64,000 nt of DNA from Streptomyces antnestii (GCF_004005495.1 NZ_RZYA01000016.1:1-64000); one strand, 5' to 3'; counted from the first letter of the stretch, positions 8,388 through 17,321 are shown. A program made the numbers and translations. The notes: generated by a model not told the origin, from the letters alone.

Positions 8388-9239
8388 ATGCCCGCCTTCA
8401 CCGCCCCCGACGGAACCCGGCTCGCCCACCACGTCGTGGGGGAGGGCGAGCCGCTGATCTGTCTGCCCGGCGGGCCCATGCGGGCCGCCGCCTACCTCGG
8501 TGACCTCGGCGGGCTCGCGAAGCGGCGCCGGCTCGTGATGCTCGATCTGCGCGGCACCGGTGACTCCGACGTTCCGGCCGACCCGGCCACGTACCGCTGC
8601 GACCGGCAGGTCGACGACGTCGAGGCGCTGCGGGTCCATCTCCGCCTGGAGCAGGTCGACCTGCTCGCCCACTCGGCGGCCGGCGATCTCGCCCTGCTCT
8701 ACGCGGCCCGGCATCCCCGGCGCGTGCGTACGCTCACGCTGGTCACCGGCCGAGCGCGGGCCCTGGGCGTCGACTTCACGACGCAGCAGCGCCTGGAGGC
8801 GGCCGATCTGCGCGCCGGGGAGCCGTGGTTCGCGTCCGCCCGTGAGGCGTTCGGCAGGATCTGGGACGGCTCCGCGACCGACGCCGACTTCGACGCGGCC
8901 GTCCCGTTCTTCTACGGGCGCTGGGACGCGGCGGCGCGGGCGCACGCCGCCGGGGAGGTCGAGCAGACCAACGAGGCGGCGGCGGAGGTCTATGCGTCGG
9001 CCGGCGCCTTCGATCCCGACGCGGCCCGCGCCGCACTGAGCGGCTGGGACGCGCGGGTCCTGGTCCTGGCGGGCGGGCGGGACGGCGGTCCGCTGCCGCG
9101 GGTCGCCGCCGGCATCGCGGAGCTGTTCCCGCACACCGAACTCGTCGTCCAGGAAGGGGCGGGCCACTTTCCGTGGGTGGACGATCCGCTTCGGTTCACG
9201 GAGACGGTGGACGCGTTCCTCGGCGGCCGCCGGGTGTGA
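8388..9239 (+). CDS. Alpha/beta hydrolase (proline iminopeptidase-like)
   Basis: A 283-residue alpha/beta-hydrolase. The oxyanion-hole region CLPGGP, the DLRGTGDSD loop, a nucleophile elbow HSAAGDLALLYA (Ser in AHSAAG, an irregular G-x-S-x-G), an acid in LAGGRDGG and the catalytic His in GAGHFPWVDDP are all visible. The GGP and DLRGTGDS motifs are closest to prolyl aminopeptidase-type hydrolases. The start is chosen at ATG 8388 (MPAFTAPDGTRL) behind GAGG; ATG 8373 and 8379 are also in frame. The 3' end overlaps the convergent Cache gene by 44 bp. Substrate unknown. Confidence 0.85.
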   Translation: MPAFTAPDGTRLAHHVVGEGEPLICLPGGPMRAAAYLGDLGGLAKRRRLVMLDLRGTGDSDVPADPATYRCDRQVDDVEALRVHLRLEQVDLLAHSAAGDLALLYAARHPRRVRTLTLVTGRARALGVDFTTQQRLEAADLRAGEPWFASAREAFGRIWDGSATDADFDAAVPFFYGRWDAAARAHAAGEVEQTNEAAAEVYASAGAFDPDAARAALSGWDARVLVLAGGRDGGPLPRVAAGIAELFPHTELVVQEGAGHFPWVDDPLRFTETVDAFLGGRRV

Positions 9240-10047
9240 ACCAGGCCCTGTTCGGCGCGACTTGGGGCGTCTCCGCCGCCAGGACGAGCGGGACCCCGTC
9301 GCAGGGCAGCAGGCGCAGGCCGTCCTGGTCGGTGCCCTGTGCGGGCCCGGCAAGCACCGCCGCGAGGTCGTGGTCCTTGGTGAGGGAGCCCACGAGGTGG
9401 CGGGGGTCCGTGGAGGCGGCGACGCGCCCGCGCGCGTTCACCAGGCGGGCAGGCCCGGGAAGGCGCTGGAGCAGCGGCATGACGACCGCCTCGAAGCGCC
9501 GCAGGTAGACGTCGGCCGCGGCCACGCCCATGAAACGCCCGCCGACCGTCACCGGCGCGGACAGGGTGAGGCTGTACTCGTCGGAGCAGAGGTAGTCGAC
9601 GTAGGGGCCGGCGACCGCCCGTTGCCCGGTGTCGCGGGGCAGCGTGAACCAGTCCCAGTGGGTGTAGTCGGAGTACGCCGAGCGCTGCGGGTCCAGGTCC
9701 AGGAGCAGCGGCTGCACCGCCGCGTCCGCGGTCTTCTGCCACCACTCCAGCCACGCGGGTACGTCGTCGAGCAGCCCCGGCGCCGCGACGAAGCCGATTC
9801 CCGAGACCAGGTCGTAGCCGGCGAGGCGGGCGTGCAGGCCGGGGCGGAGCGCGGCCAGGTCGCCCGACACCGGACGGCGGCCTTCGGTGAGGACGGCGGA
9901 GAGCAGTGACTCGATGTCCGCGCCGGTGGCGCCGACGGCGTCGAAGACCCCTTCGAGCGCGTCGCGTACGCGCGCGGCCGCGTCGGCTGCCGACATGTCG
10001 TCAAGCAGTGCCGACCCGGCGTTCGCGGGACGGGGGTTGCTGCCCAT
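9196..10047 (-). CDS. Cache-domain (PDC-like) sensor protein, apparently cytosolic
   Basis: A 283-residue protein with a Cache/PDC sensor fold in its second half: GIGFVAAPGLLDD, the aromatic-rich HWDWFTLPRDTGQRAVAGPYVDY, and the beta-strand GGRFMGVAAADVYLRRFE, which closely resembles the family's final strand. Cache domains bind amino acids, amines or carboxylates, usually outside the cell. Here there is no signal peptide or membrane helix, so an intracellular role is implied. ATG 10047 is behind AAGGAGG and overlaps the end of the upstream GntR gene by 47 bp, so the two are co-transcribed. With the divergent PotABCD-type transporter the arrangement suggests it senses the same ligand (inference). 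Confidence 0.75.
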   Translation of the reverse strand: MGSNPRPANAGSALLDDMSAADAAARVRDALEGVFDAVGATGADIESLLSAVLTEGRRPVSGDLAALRPGLHARLAGYDLVSGIGFVAAPGLLDDVPAWLEWWQKTADAAVQPLLLDLDPQRSAYSDYTHWDWFTLPRDTGQRAVAGPYVDYLCSDEYSLTLSAPVTVGGRFMGVAAADVYLRRFEAVVMPLLQRLPGPARLVNARGRVAASTDPRHLVGSLTKDHDLAAVLAGPAQGTDQDGLRLLPCDGVPLVLAAETPQVAPNRAWFTPGGRRGTRPPSP

Positions 10048-10819
10048 CGGGGGCCTCCTTCGGACGGGGACCGCGCACGCCGCCGACCGGGCCGAGGCGG
10101 AGTTCGACGAGGCGCGCCATGGAGGCCTGCACGCATTGTTCGGCCAGGTCCCTGGCACGGTCGCCGGCACCATCATGCACGGCCGAGATCACGGCGCGGT
10201 GACGGTCCGCGGCGTCCCGCAGGAACCGGTCGTCGCACAGCACGAGCCGCAGCAGCGCCCCGACTTCGGTCTGGAGGGTGACTTCTTCCCTGGTCAGACG
10301 GGCCGACTGGGCAGCGGCCGCCAGCTCGACATGGAAGCGTCCGTAGACGCGGCTGCGCGCTCCGGAGTCCTCGGCGTGCACCAACTCCGCCAGAGACCTC
10401 TGCAGTTGCCGCAGATCGGCGGGTTCCGTGCGCCGGGCGGCGAGGCGGGCGGCGGCCCCGGAGACGGCGGCCCAGTGGTCGGCGAGGTCGCGGAGCTCCT
10501 CGGTGCTCCAGTCGGCGAGACGGGCGAGGAGACGGTCCTCGGCGGGGCCGTCGGGCACGGTGACGAAGCTGCCTCCGCCGCGGCCCCTGCGCGTGGTGAC
10601 CAGACCGCGCTGCCGCAGCGCCATGAGGGCTTCCCGCAGGGTCACGGTGGAGACCCCGAGCTGGGCGGCGAGGTCGCTCTCGCCGGGCAGCTGCTCGCCG
10701 TCGGTGAGCAGCCCGAGGTCGATGGCGTCGCCGAGCCGCCGCACCACGGCGTCGACACGGGCGAGCGTGTCGACGGGTGTGAAGACGACTCTTTGGACGC
10801 CGGTTTTGTCAGGGTTCAC
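10001..10819 (-). CDS. GntR/FadR-family transcriptional regulator
   Basis: A 272-residue regulator with an N-terminal winged helix (GEQLPGESDLAAQLGVSTVT, LREALMALRQRGLV, RGRGGGSFV wing) and a C-terminal FCD all-helical ligand domain (about 95-230) with metal/ligand-type residues such as RFHVELA and DRHRAVISAVHDG. GTG 10819 is chosen because AGGTGG precedes it by five bases; GTG 10828 is also possible. Its tail runs 47 bp into the Cache gene. It is divergent from the transporter operon starting at 10932 and is the obvious candidate to control it, probably responding to the transported substrate. Confidence 0.88.
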   Translation of the reverse strand: MNPDKTGVQRVVFTPVDTLARVDAVVRRLGDAIDLGLLTDGEQLPGESDLAAQLGVSTVTLREALMALRQRGLVTTRRGRGGGSFVTVPDGPAEDRLLARLADWSTEELRDLADHWAAVSGAAARLAARRTEPADLRQLQRSLAELVHAEDSGARSRVYGRFHVELAAAAQSARLTREEVTLQTEVGALLRLVLCDDRFLRDAADRHRAVISAVHDGAGDRARDLAEQCVQASMARLVELRLGPVGGVRGPRPKEAPDGQQPPSRERRVGTA

Positions 10820-10864
10820 GGTCACCACCTTGCCACTTGGTACAGCCTTTACCTCAGCGGGGCC

Positions 10865-10893
10865 TTGAAATAAGAACTATGGCTTCATATGTT
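10865..10893 (+). promoter_or_regulatory. Candidate sigma-HrdB-type promoter of the PotABCD-like operon
   Basis: TTGAAA (10865-10870) and TATGTT (10888-10893) are separated by exactly 17 bases in an unusually AT-rich stretch of the 112-bp divergent spacer between the GntR gene and potA. The -10 is 38 bp before the ATG at 10932. The GntR regulator would be expected to bind nearby; TTGGTAC at about 10837-10843 is a possible half-site, but no clean dyad is seen. Confidence 0.55.
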
Positions 10894-10931
10894 TACGGTC
10901 AACTCCCGACGCACCAGAAAGGTTCCCGCCC

Positions 10932-12020
10932 ATGGAGGGAATGGCCGTCCGGCTGCAGAACCTGCGCAAGTCCTTCGGCAGGACGGAGGCCGTGGCCGGG
11001 GTCGACCTGGAGATCGCGGACGGCGAGTTCTTCTCGATGCTCGGGCCGTCCGGCTCCGGCAAGACCACCGTGCTCCGGATGATCGCCGGCTTCGAGGCGC
11101 CCACCGGCGGCACCATCGAGCTCGGCGGCGCCGACGTCACCCGCCGGGCGCCCTTCGAGCGCGACGTGCACACCGTCTTCCAGGACTACGCGCTGTTTCC
11201 GCACATGACCCTGGAGCAGAACGTCGCCTACAGCCTCAAGGTCCGCAAGGTGCCGAAGGCCGAACGCCTCGCCCGCGCGCGAGAGGCCCTGGCGAGCGTG
11301 CGCCTGGAGGACTTCGGCACCCGCCGCCCCGCCCAGCTGTCCGGCGGCCAGCGCCAGCGCGTGGCCCTGGCCCGCGCCCTCGTCGGCCGCCCGAAGGTGC
11401 TCCTGCTCGACGAACCGCTCGGCGCCCTCGACCTCAAGCTCCGCGAGCAGATGCAGGTCGAACTCAAGGCGATCCAGCGCGACACCGGCATCACCTTCGT
11501 CTTCGTCACGCATGACCAGGAGGAGGCCCTGACCATGAGCGACCGCATCGCGGTCTTCAACAAGGGCCGCATCGAACAGGTCGGCACCCCGGCCCAGATC
11601 TACGAGCGCCCCGCCACCCCCTTCGTCGCGGGCTTCGTCGGCACCTCCAACCTGCTCACCGGCGACGCTGCCGAGCAGGTCGTGGGGGACCGGGCGACGT
11701 ACAGCGTCCGCCCGGAGAAGATCCATGTGCTCAAGGAGTCCGCCGCCGCCGAACCGGAGCACGACAGCGCCACCGGCACCGTCGCGGAGGTCGTCTACCT
11801 GGGAGGCGCGACCCGTTTCCTCGTCGACCTCGACGCCGGCGGCCGGCTCACCGCCCTCCAGCAGAACCTGGAGACCTCGTCCGAGGACGTGGCCGCCCTG
11901 CGCGGCTCACGCGTGAGGCTCCAGTGGCACCGGCGGCACAACTTCCCGGTTCCCCATGACCCGTCGACCCATGACCCGTCGACCGAGGGCCCGTTGGCCA
12001 AGGACCCGGCACACACCTGA
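10932..12020 (+). CDS. potA: ABC transporter ATPase, spermidine/putrescine PotA-type
   Basis: A 362-residue ATPase subunit. Walker A GPSGSGKT (38-45), Q-loop FQDYALFPHMT, signature LSGGQ (136-140), Walker B LLLDEP (D160) and H194 in VTHDQEEAL are all intact. A C-terminal TOBE domain (about 245-335; VRPEKI, GTVAEVVYLGGATRFLVDL) is typical of PotA/FbpC-type importers. It powers uptake of a polyamine-like solute with the binding protein and two permeases immediately downstream. The last about 20 residues contain a tandem HDPST-HDPST duplication caused by an exact 15-bp DNA repeat. The ribosome site AAAGG is nine bases before the ATG. Confidence 0.92.
   Translation: MEGMAVRLQNLRKSFGRTEAVAGVDLEIADGEFFSMLGPSGSGKTTVLRMIAGFEAPTGGTIELGGADVTRRAPFERDVHTVFQDYALFPHMTLEQNVAYSLKVRKVPKAERLARAREALASVRLEDFGTRRPAQLSGGQRQRVALARALVGRPKVLLLDEPLGALDLKLREQMQVELKAIQRDTGITFVFVTHDQEEALTMSDRIAVFNKGRIEQVGTPAQIYERPATPFVAGFVGTSNLLTGDAAEQVVGDRATYSVRPEKIHVLKESAAAEPEHDSATGTVAEVVYLGGATRFLVDLDAGGRLTALQQNLETSSEDVAALRGSRVRLQWHRRHNFPVPHDPSTHDPSTEGPLAKDPAHT
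11955..11984. repeat. Tandem 15-bp duplication inside the potA 3' end
   Basis: CATGACCCGTCGACC occurs twice head-to-tail (11955-11969 and 11970-11984), in frame, duplicating five residues in the variable tail of the ATPase beyond the TOBE domain. Confidence 0.9.
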
Positions 12021-12087
12021 CCGGCGCGCAGCGCCCGACCCCGTACGACCGCAATCACCCGACCGCCCCCACCCCGTGGAGAACCCC

Positions 12088-13290
12088 GTGCGTCTGACCC
12101 GAACGTCCCGAGCAGCGGCCGCGCTCGGCGCCCTGCTCCTCGCCTCCGCCTGCGGTTCGTCGGACACCGCCGGGTCCACGCCCGGCGGCAGCGACTTCAC
12201 CCCGCCCAAGCTCTCCGCGCAGAAGACCCTCGGCAAGGGCGAGGGCCAGGTCAACCTGATCGCCTGGGCCGGTTACGCCGAGGACGGCTCGAACGACCCG
12301 AAGGTCGACTGGGTCTCCGGCTTCGAGAAGCAGACGGGATGCCAGGTCAACACCAAGACCGCGGGCACCTCCGACGAGATGGTCAGCCTGATGAAGACCG
12401 GCCAGTACGACGCGGTCTCCGCCTCCGGCGACGCGTCGCTGCGGCTGATCGCCTCGGGTGACGCCGCGCCCGTGAACACGAAGCTGGTGCCCAACTACAA
12501 GGACGTCTTCGCCGGCCTCAAGAACCAGCAGTGGAACTCCGTCAAGGGTGTTCCCTACGGCATCCCGCACGGCCGCGGCGCCAACCTCCTGATGTACAAC
12601 ACCAAGAAGGTCTCCCCGGCCCCCGACTCCTGGTCCGCGGTCTTCGACCAGGCCGCCGCCCACCGGGGCAAGGTCACCGCGTACGACTCGCCGATCTACA
12701 TCGCGGACGCCGCCCTGTACCTGATGAAGTCCAAGCCGTCCCTCGGCATCAAGGACCCGTACGCCCTGGACCAGAAGCAGTTCGACGCGGCGGTCGCCCT
12801 GCTCAAGGCGCAGAACAAGAACGTGGGCGAGTACTGGAGCGACTACCTCAAGGAGGTCTCGGCCTTCAAGAGCGGTGACTCCGTCGTCGGTACCAGCTGG
12901 CAGGTGATCCTCAACACCGCCCAGGCCGAGAAGGTTCCGGTCAAGGCCGTCCTGCCCAAGGAAGGCGCCACCGGCTGGTCCGACACCTGGATGCTCGCCG
13001 CCAAGGCCAAGCACCCCAACTGCGCCTACAAGTGGATGGACTGGATCATCTCGCCGAAGGTCAACGCCCAGGTCGCCGAGTACTTCGGTGAGGCGCCGTC
13101 CAACGCGAAGGCCTGCGACGAGACGGCCGACAAGAACCACTGCGCCACCTACCACGCGGCCGACGAGGCCTACTGGAAGAACGTCCACTTCTGGACCACG
13201 CCGATCGCCCAGTGCATCGACGGCCGCAAGGACGCCACATGCGTCCCGTACGCCAAGTGGGTCCAGGCCTGGACCGAGATCAAGGGCTAG
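12088..13290 (+). CDS. potD: ABC transporter substrate-binding lipoprotein, PotD-type
   Basis: A 400-residue extracellular solute-binding protein. It starts at GTG 12088 behind GGAGA, with a basic n-region, a hydrophobic core and the lipobox-like LLLASAC (modified Cys about 22). The mature part follows the PotD/SBP type: NLIAWAGYAEDG, FEKQTGCQVNTKTAGTSDEM, GVPYGIPHGRGANLLMYN, VGTSWQVIL and APSNAKACD. Extra cysteines near the C-terminus (CDETADKNHC, CIDGRKDATC) could form disulfides. It captures the substrate, a polyamine or related cation by family, for the PotB/PotC channel. It lies 67 bp after potA and 12 bp before potB. Confidence 0.9.
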   Translation: MRLTRTSRAAAALGALLLASACGSSDTAGSTPGGSDFTPPKLSAQKTLGKGEGQVNLIAWAGYAEDGSNDPKVDWVSGFEKQTGCQVNTKTAGTSDEMVSLMKTGQYDAVSASGDASLRLIASGDAAPVNTKLVPNYKDVFAGLKNQQWNSVKGVPYGIPHGRGANLLMYNTKKVSPAPDSWSAVFDQAAAHRGKVTAYDSPIYIADAALYLMKSKPSLGIKDPYALDQKQFDAAVALLKAQNKNVGEYWSDYLKEVSAFKSGDSVVGTSWQVILNTAQAEKVPVKAVLPKEGATGWSDTWMLAAKAKHPNCAYKWMDWIISPKVNAQVAEYFGEAPSNAKACDETADKNHCATYHAADEAYWKNVHFWTTPIAQCIDGRKDATCVPYAKWVQAWTEIKG

Positions 13291-13302
13291 GACCTGCCTC
13301 CG

Positions 13303-14187
13303 ATGACCGACACCGCGCCTGCCGCCGGATCCGTCCGGCGGCTCGCCGGGGCCCTGTACCGCCGCCCCCGGCTGCAGCTGTCCCTGCTGCTCTCCGCACC
13401 GCTCGCCTGGCTCGTCCTCGCCTATCTCGGCTCCCTCACCGTCCTGTTCCTGTCCGCGTTCTGGACCACGGACTCCTTCACCTCGAACGTCGTGAAGATC
13501 TGGAACGCGGACAACTTCACCGCCCTGCTCACCACCGACGTCTACCGGCAGGTCGCCCTGCGCAGCGTCGGCGTCGCCCTCGCGGTCACCGCCCTGTGCA
13601 TACTGATCGCGTTCCCGATCGCGTTCTACACAGCCCGCATCGCCAGTCCCCGCCGGCGGCCGCTCCTCGTCGTCGCGATCCTCACCCCGCTGTGGGCCAG
13701 CTACCTCGTCAAGGCCTACGCCTGGCGGCTCATCCTCGCCCAAGGCGGCCTGCTCGACTGGGTGTTGGGACCGCTCGGCATCAAGGGACCCGGCTACGGC
13801 CTCACCGCGACGATCCTCGTCCTCACCTATCTGTGGCTGCCATACATGATCCTGCCGATCCACGCGGGACTCGAACAGCTCCCGGTCAGTCTGCTCGACG
13901 CCTCCGCCGACCTCGGCGCCCGCACGGGCCGCACCTTCCGATCCGTGGTCCTGCCGATGATCCTGCCGTCCGTCGCGGCCGGCTCGGTCTTCACCTTCTC
14001 GCTCAGCCTCGGCGACTACATCGCCGTGCAGATCGTCGGCGGCAAGACCCAGCTGATCGGCAACATCATCTACTCCAACATCACCCTCGACCTGCCGCTC
14101 GCCGCCGCGCTCGGCACCGTCCCCGTGGTGATCATCGTGCTCTACCTGCTCGCGGTGCGCCGCACAGGAGCCCTCAGCAGCCTGTGA
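13303..14187 (+). CDS. potB: ABC transporter permease, PotB-type
   Basis: A 294-residue inner-membrane permease with about six transmembrane helices, the first at about residues 28-52. The EAA-loop that contacts the ATPase is visible as LLDASADLGARTGRTFRSVVLPMILPSVAAG. Sequence and length match the PotB/BPD_transp_1 family. It pairs with the PotC-type permease 47 bp downstream to form the translocation channel. Confidence 0.92.
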   Translation: MTDTAPAAGSVRRLAGALYRRPRLQLSLLLSAPLAWLVLAYLGSLTVLFLSAFWTTDSFTSNVVKIWNADNFTALLTTDVYRQVALRSVGVALAVTALCILIAFPIAFYTARIASPRRRPLLVVAILTPLWASYLVKAYAWRLILAQGGLLDWVLGPLGIKGPGYGLTATILVLTYLWLPYMILPIHAGLEQLPVSLLDASADLGARTGRTFRSVVLPMILPSVAAGSVFTFSLSLGDYIAVQIVGGKTQLIGNIIYSNITLDLPLAAALGTVPVVIIVLYLLAVRRTGALSSL

Positions 14188-14234
14188 CGCCCACCCGTCG
14201 GCCCACCGGATCACGCACAACGAAGGTCACTCCG

Positions 14235-15050
14235 ATGAATCTCTCCCGCCCCGCGCGTATCGCCCTGCGCGTCGCCGCCGCGCTCGGCTTCGCGGTGATC
14301 TACGTCCCGCTGCTCCTGGTCCTCGTCAACTCCCTCAACCCGGACCGCAGTTCGGGCTGGCCGCCGCCCGGGCTCACCTTCGGCTGGTGGGCCGACGCCT
14401 GGCACAGCTCCGGCGCCCGCGCCGCGCTGTGGACCTCGGTCAAGGCGGGACTCGGCGCGACCGCCATCGCCCTGGTCCTCGGCACGCTCGTCGCCTTCGC
14501 CTGCCAGCGGTTCAGGTTCTTCGGCCGCGACGCCATCTCCTTCGTCGTCGTCCTGCCGATCGCGCTGCCCGGCATCGTCACCGGCGTCGCCCTCAACACC
14601 GCGTTCCGCACGGTCCTCGAACCCCTCGGCGTGGGCCTCGGCCTGTTCACCGTCATCGTCGGCCACGCCACGTTCTGCATCGTGGTCGTCTTCAACAACG
14701 TCATCGCCCGGCTCCGGCGCATGCCGGGCTCGTACGAGGAGGCCGCCGCCGACCTCGGCGCGCACACCTTCCGCACCTTCGTCGACATCACCTTCCCCCT
14801 CGTGCGCTCCGCCCTGGTCGCCGGCGCGCTCCTCGCCTTCGCGCTCTCCTTCGACGAGATCGTCGTGACGACCTTCACCGCCGGGCCCGGCATCCAGACC
14901 CTGCCCGTCTGGATCTTCTCCAACATGGCGCGCCCCCAGCAGGCCCCCGTCGTCAATGTCGTCGCCGCGGTCCTCGTCCTGCTGTCCGTCATCCCGATCT
15001 ACCTCGCCCAGCGGCTCTCCTCGGACACCGCCTCCGGCAGCCGCATCTGA
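14235..15050 (+). CDS. potC: ABC transporter permease, PotC-type
   Basis: A 271-residue permease with about six transmembrane helices; the N-terminal helix (ALGFAVIYVPLLLVLVNSL) and the following FNPDR-like NSLNPD segment are typical of PotC. The EAA-loop reads YEEAAADLGAHTFRTFVDITFPLV. It is the last gene of the pot-type operon. The order ATPase, binding protein, permease, permease differs from the E. coli A-B-C-D order but is common in actinomycetes. Confidence 0.92.
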   Translation: MNLSRPARIALRVAAALGFAVIYVPLLLVLVNSLNPDRSSGWPPPGLTFGWWADAWHSSGARAALWTSVKAGLGATAIALVLGTLVAFACQRFRFFGRDAISFVVVLPIALPGIVTGVALNTAFRTVLEPLGVGLGLFTVIVGHATFCIVVVFNNVIARLRRMPGSYEEAAADLGAHTFRTFVDITFPLVRSALVAGALLAFALSFDEIVVTTFTAGPGIQTLPVWIFSNMARPQQAPVVNVVAAVLVLLSVIPIYLAQRLSSDTASGSRI

Positions 15051-15111
15051 GCCGTACCCCGGTGGAGCGGTTGGGCGGGCGCCGCCGCCAGGTGTGGTGT
15101 TCGATTGCGGG

Positions 15112-16896
15112 GTGAGGCAGAACAAGCCGCCGGACGACCCGCTCGCCGCGCTCCTCGACCGGGTGCGCGTACGGCTGCGCGACCTCACGGACGGCGAGCC
15201 CGCCTCGTACATCCCCGAGCTGAGCCGCGCCGACCCGGACCTGTTCGGGCTCAGTCTGTGCGCGCTCGACGGGCAGGTCTACAGCTGCGGGGACTGCGAC
15301 GTGCCGTTCACGGTGCAGTCGGTGTCCAAGCCCTTCGTGTTCGCGCTCGCCCTCGCCGACCGGGGCCTCGAAGACGTCCTGGCGCGCGTCGGCGCCGAGC
15401 CCAGCGGCGAGGGGTTCAGCTCGATCCGCCTCGAACCCGGTACCGGGCGCCCGCCCAACCCGATGGTCAACGCCGGTGCCATCGTGACCAGTTCACTGGT
15501 CGCGGGCGCCAGTGCGGAGGAACGTTTCACGCGGATCCTGGCCGGCCTGAGTGCCTTCGCGGGCCGGGACCTGACCGTCGACGGCGCGGTCTTCGCCTCC
15601 GAGCGCTCCACCGGTGACCGCAACCGCGCCCTCGCCTACCTCATGCACAACGCGGGATCACTCACCGGCGACGTCGAGGAACAGCTCGCCACCTACTTCC
15701 GCCAGTGCTCCGTCCTCGTGACCTGCGACGACCTCGCCGTGATGCACGCGACCCTGGCCGGCGGCGGCACCAACCCGCTTACCGGCGAACGCGTCGTCGC
15801 CCCCCGCAACGCCCAGCACGTCCTCGCCGTCATGGCCACCTGCGGCATGTACGACGCGTCGGGACAGTGGATGCTGCGCGTGGGCCTCCCTGCGAAGAGC
15901 GGCGTCTCGGGCGGGATCGGCGTGGCGCTGCCCGGCCAGTTCGGCATCGGGGTGTTCAGCCCGCCGCTGGACGAGAAGGGCAACAGCGTGCGCGCCATCG
16001 CCGCCTGCCACCTGCTGTCGGAACAGTTCGGGCTGCATCTGATGCGGGCCACCGGCAGCAGCGTCCGCCCGCTCCCGCCGCGCTCCCTCGACCCGGGCCC
16101 GCTGCGCTCACTGCGCCACCGCCCCCGAGACCAGCGCGCCGCGCTCGACGAACGCCCCGACCGTATTCGCGTACACGTCCTGCAGGGCGACCTGGACTTC
16201 GCCACCGCCGAACAGACGCTCCGCGCGGCCCGCGACCTTCCGCAGGCCGCCGGCTGGTTCGTCCTGGACCTCGCACGCGTCGGCCGTATCGAACCCGTCG
16301 CGGCGGACCTTCTCCGGGCCCTCGGCCACGACCTGCGCGAACGCGGGATCCGCATGGTGATCGCCGACCCGTCGACCCGCCCGGTGACCCACACCGACGA
16401 CGAGTTCGCCGACCTCGGAAGCGCCGTCGAATCCTGCGAGGACGAACTCCTGACCAGCCTCGGACTCGACCCCGCCGCACCGGTCCCGCTCACCCGCAGC
16501 GATCTGTTCGGCAAGGCCGGCGACGCGGCCGCGAGCGCCGTGTCCGACTGCTTCGGCACCCTGTCCCTGCCGGCGGGCCGCACGGTCGAACCGCCCCGCG
16601 CAGAGCCCGTGGTCCTCTGGTACGTGGAGTCGGGGCGCCTCGCCGTGTGCGCCCACGGGTCACGCGCGGCGCCGCCGGGCCGCACCTGGTCCGCGGGCCC
16701 CGGCGCGGCGCTCACCCCGGCGGACTTCCACGCCCGCCTGGGGCAGCGCGTCCTGGCCGAGGAGGACTCGGTCTGCCGCACCCTGACCGCGGCAGGCCTG
16801 CTGCGGCTGCGTGCGGCGGTCCCGGCGGCCGCCGCGTTCCTGGAGCGCAGCCCCCTCGACGGCGCGGAGACGGTGGACCGCCCCGAGGGCGCGTGA
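15112..16896 (+). CDS. glsA: Glutaminase A fused to STAS and degenerate cNMP-binding domains
   Basis: A 594-residue three-domain protein. Residues about 5-320 form a serine-dependent glutaminase (glutamine to glutamate plus ammonia), with the nucleophile pair S70-x-x-K73 in QSVSKPF, NPMVNAGAI, MHNAGS and AKSGVSGGIG. Residues about 345-440 are a STAS domain (HVLQGDLDFATAEQ, FVLDLARVGRIEPVAADLLRAL) of the anti-sigma-antagonist/transporter type. Residues about 450-585 look like an eroded cNMP-binding barrel (WYVESGRLAV, AEEDSVCRTLTAAGLLRL). GTG 15112 is used; GTGs at 15094-15097 are alternatives. It lies 61 bp after potC on the same strand and may be co-transcribed. The fused domains suggest regulated activity or recruitment. 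Confidence 0.9.
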   Translation: MRQNKPPDDPLAALLDRVRVRLRDLTDGEPASYIPELSRADPDLFGLSLCALDGQVYSCGDCDVPFTVQSVSKPFVFALALADRGLEDVLARVGAEPSGEGFSSIRLEPGTGRPPNPMVNAGAIVTSSLVAGASAEERFTRILAGLSAFAGRDLTVDGAVFASERSTGDRNRALAYLMHNAGSLTGDVEEQLATYFRQCSVLVTCDDLAVMHATLAGGGTNPLTGERVVAPRNAQHVLAVMATCGMYDASGQWMLRVGLPAKSGVSGGIGVALPGQFGIGVFSPPLDEKGNSVRAIAACHLLSEQFGLHLMRATGSSVRPLPPRSLDPGPLRSLRHRPRDQRAALDERPDRIRVHVLQGDLDFATAEQTLRAARDLPQAAGWFVLDLARVGRIEPVAADLLRALGHDLRERGIRMVIADPSTRPVTHTDDEFADLGSAVESCEDELLTSLGLDPAAPVPLTRSDLFGKAGDAAASAVSDCFGTLSLPAGRTVEPPRAEPVVLWYVESGRLAVCAHGSRAAPPGRTWSAGPGAALTPADFHARLGQRVLAEEDSVCRTLTAAGLLRLRAAVPAAAAFLERSPLDGAETVDRPEGA

Positions 16897-16916
16897 GCGG
16901 CCCGGGACGGTCGGGA

Positions 16917-17321
16917 TCAGGAAGGCTGGTTGCCGGACTGCTCGGCCCGCTGGGCGTTGCGCTCCTTGATGCGGACCGCTTCCTTGCGGACAGCGGCCTG
17001 GGTGGCGCGCTCCTGCTGGAGCCACTCGGGGCTCTCGGTCTTCAGCGCCTCGATCTGCTCCGTGGTGAGCGGCTCGGTGACCCCGCCGCGGGCGAGGCCG
17101 GAGATGGAGATGCCGAGCTTGGAGGCGACGACGGGACGGGGGTGCGGGCCGTTGGCGCGCAGCTCCTGCAGCCACGCGGGGGGATCGGCCTGCAGCGCGT
17201 TGAGCTCGCTGCGCGAGACGACACCCTCCTGGAACTCGGCGGGGGTGGCCTCGAGGTACACACCCAGCTTCTTCGCCGCGGTCGCGGGCTTCATGGTCTG
17301 GGTGGTCTGGTGCGACGTCAT
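16917..17321 (-). CDS. DUF5997 family protein
   Basis: A 134-residue actinobacterial protein of unknown function. Visible features are TMKPATAAKKLGVYLEATPAEFQEG and two similar segments of the form L..DPP.WL.ELR (ADPPAWLQELRANGPHPRP and TESPEWLQQERATQ), each followed by a short helix. It reads like two small helical repeats. The ATG at 17321 is 58 bp from, and divergent to, the LysR-effector-like gene, an arrangement I know to be conserved in Streptomyces, suggesting a shared function. Confidence 0.8.
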   Translation of the reverse strand: MTSHQTTQTMKPATAAKKLGVYLEATPAEFQEGVVSRSELNALQADPPAWLQELRANGPHPRPVVASKLGISISGLARGGVTEPLTTEQIEALKTESPEWLQQERATQAAVRKEAVRIKERNAQRAEQSGNQPS

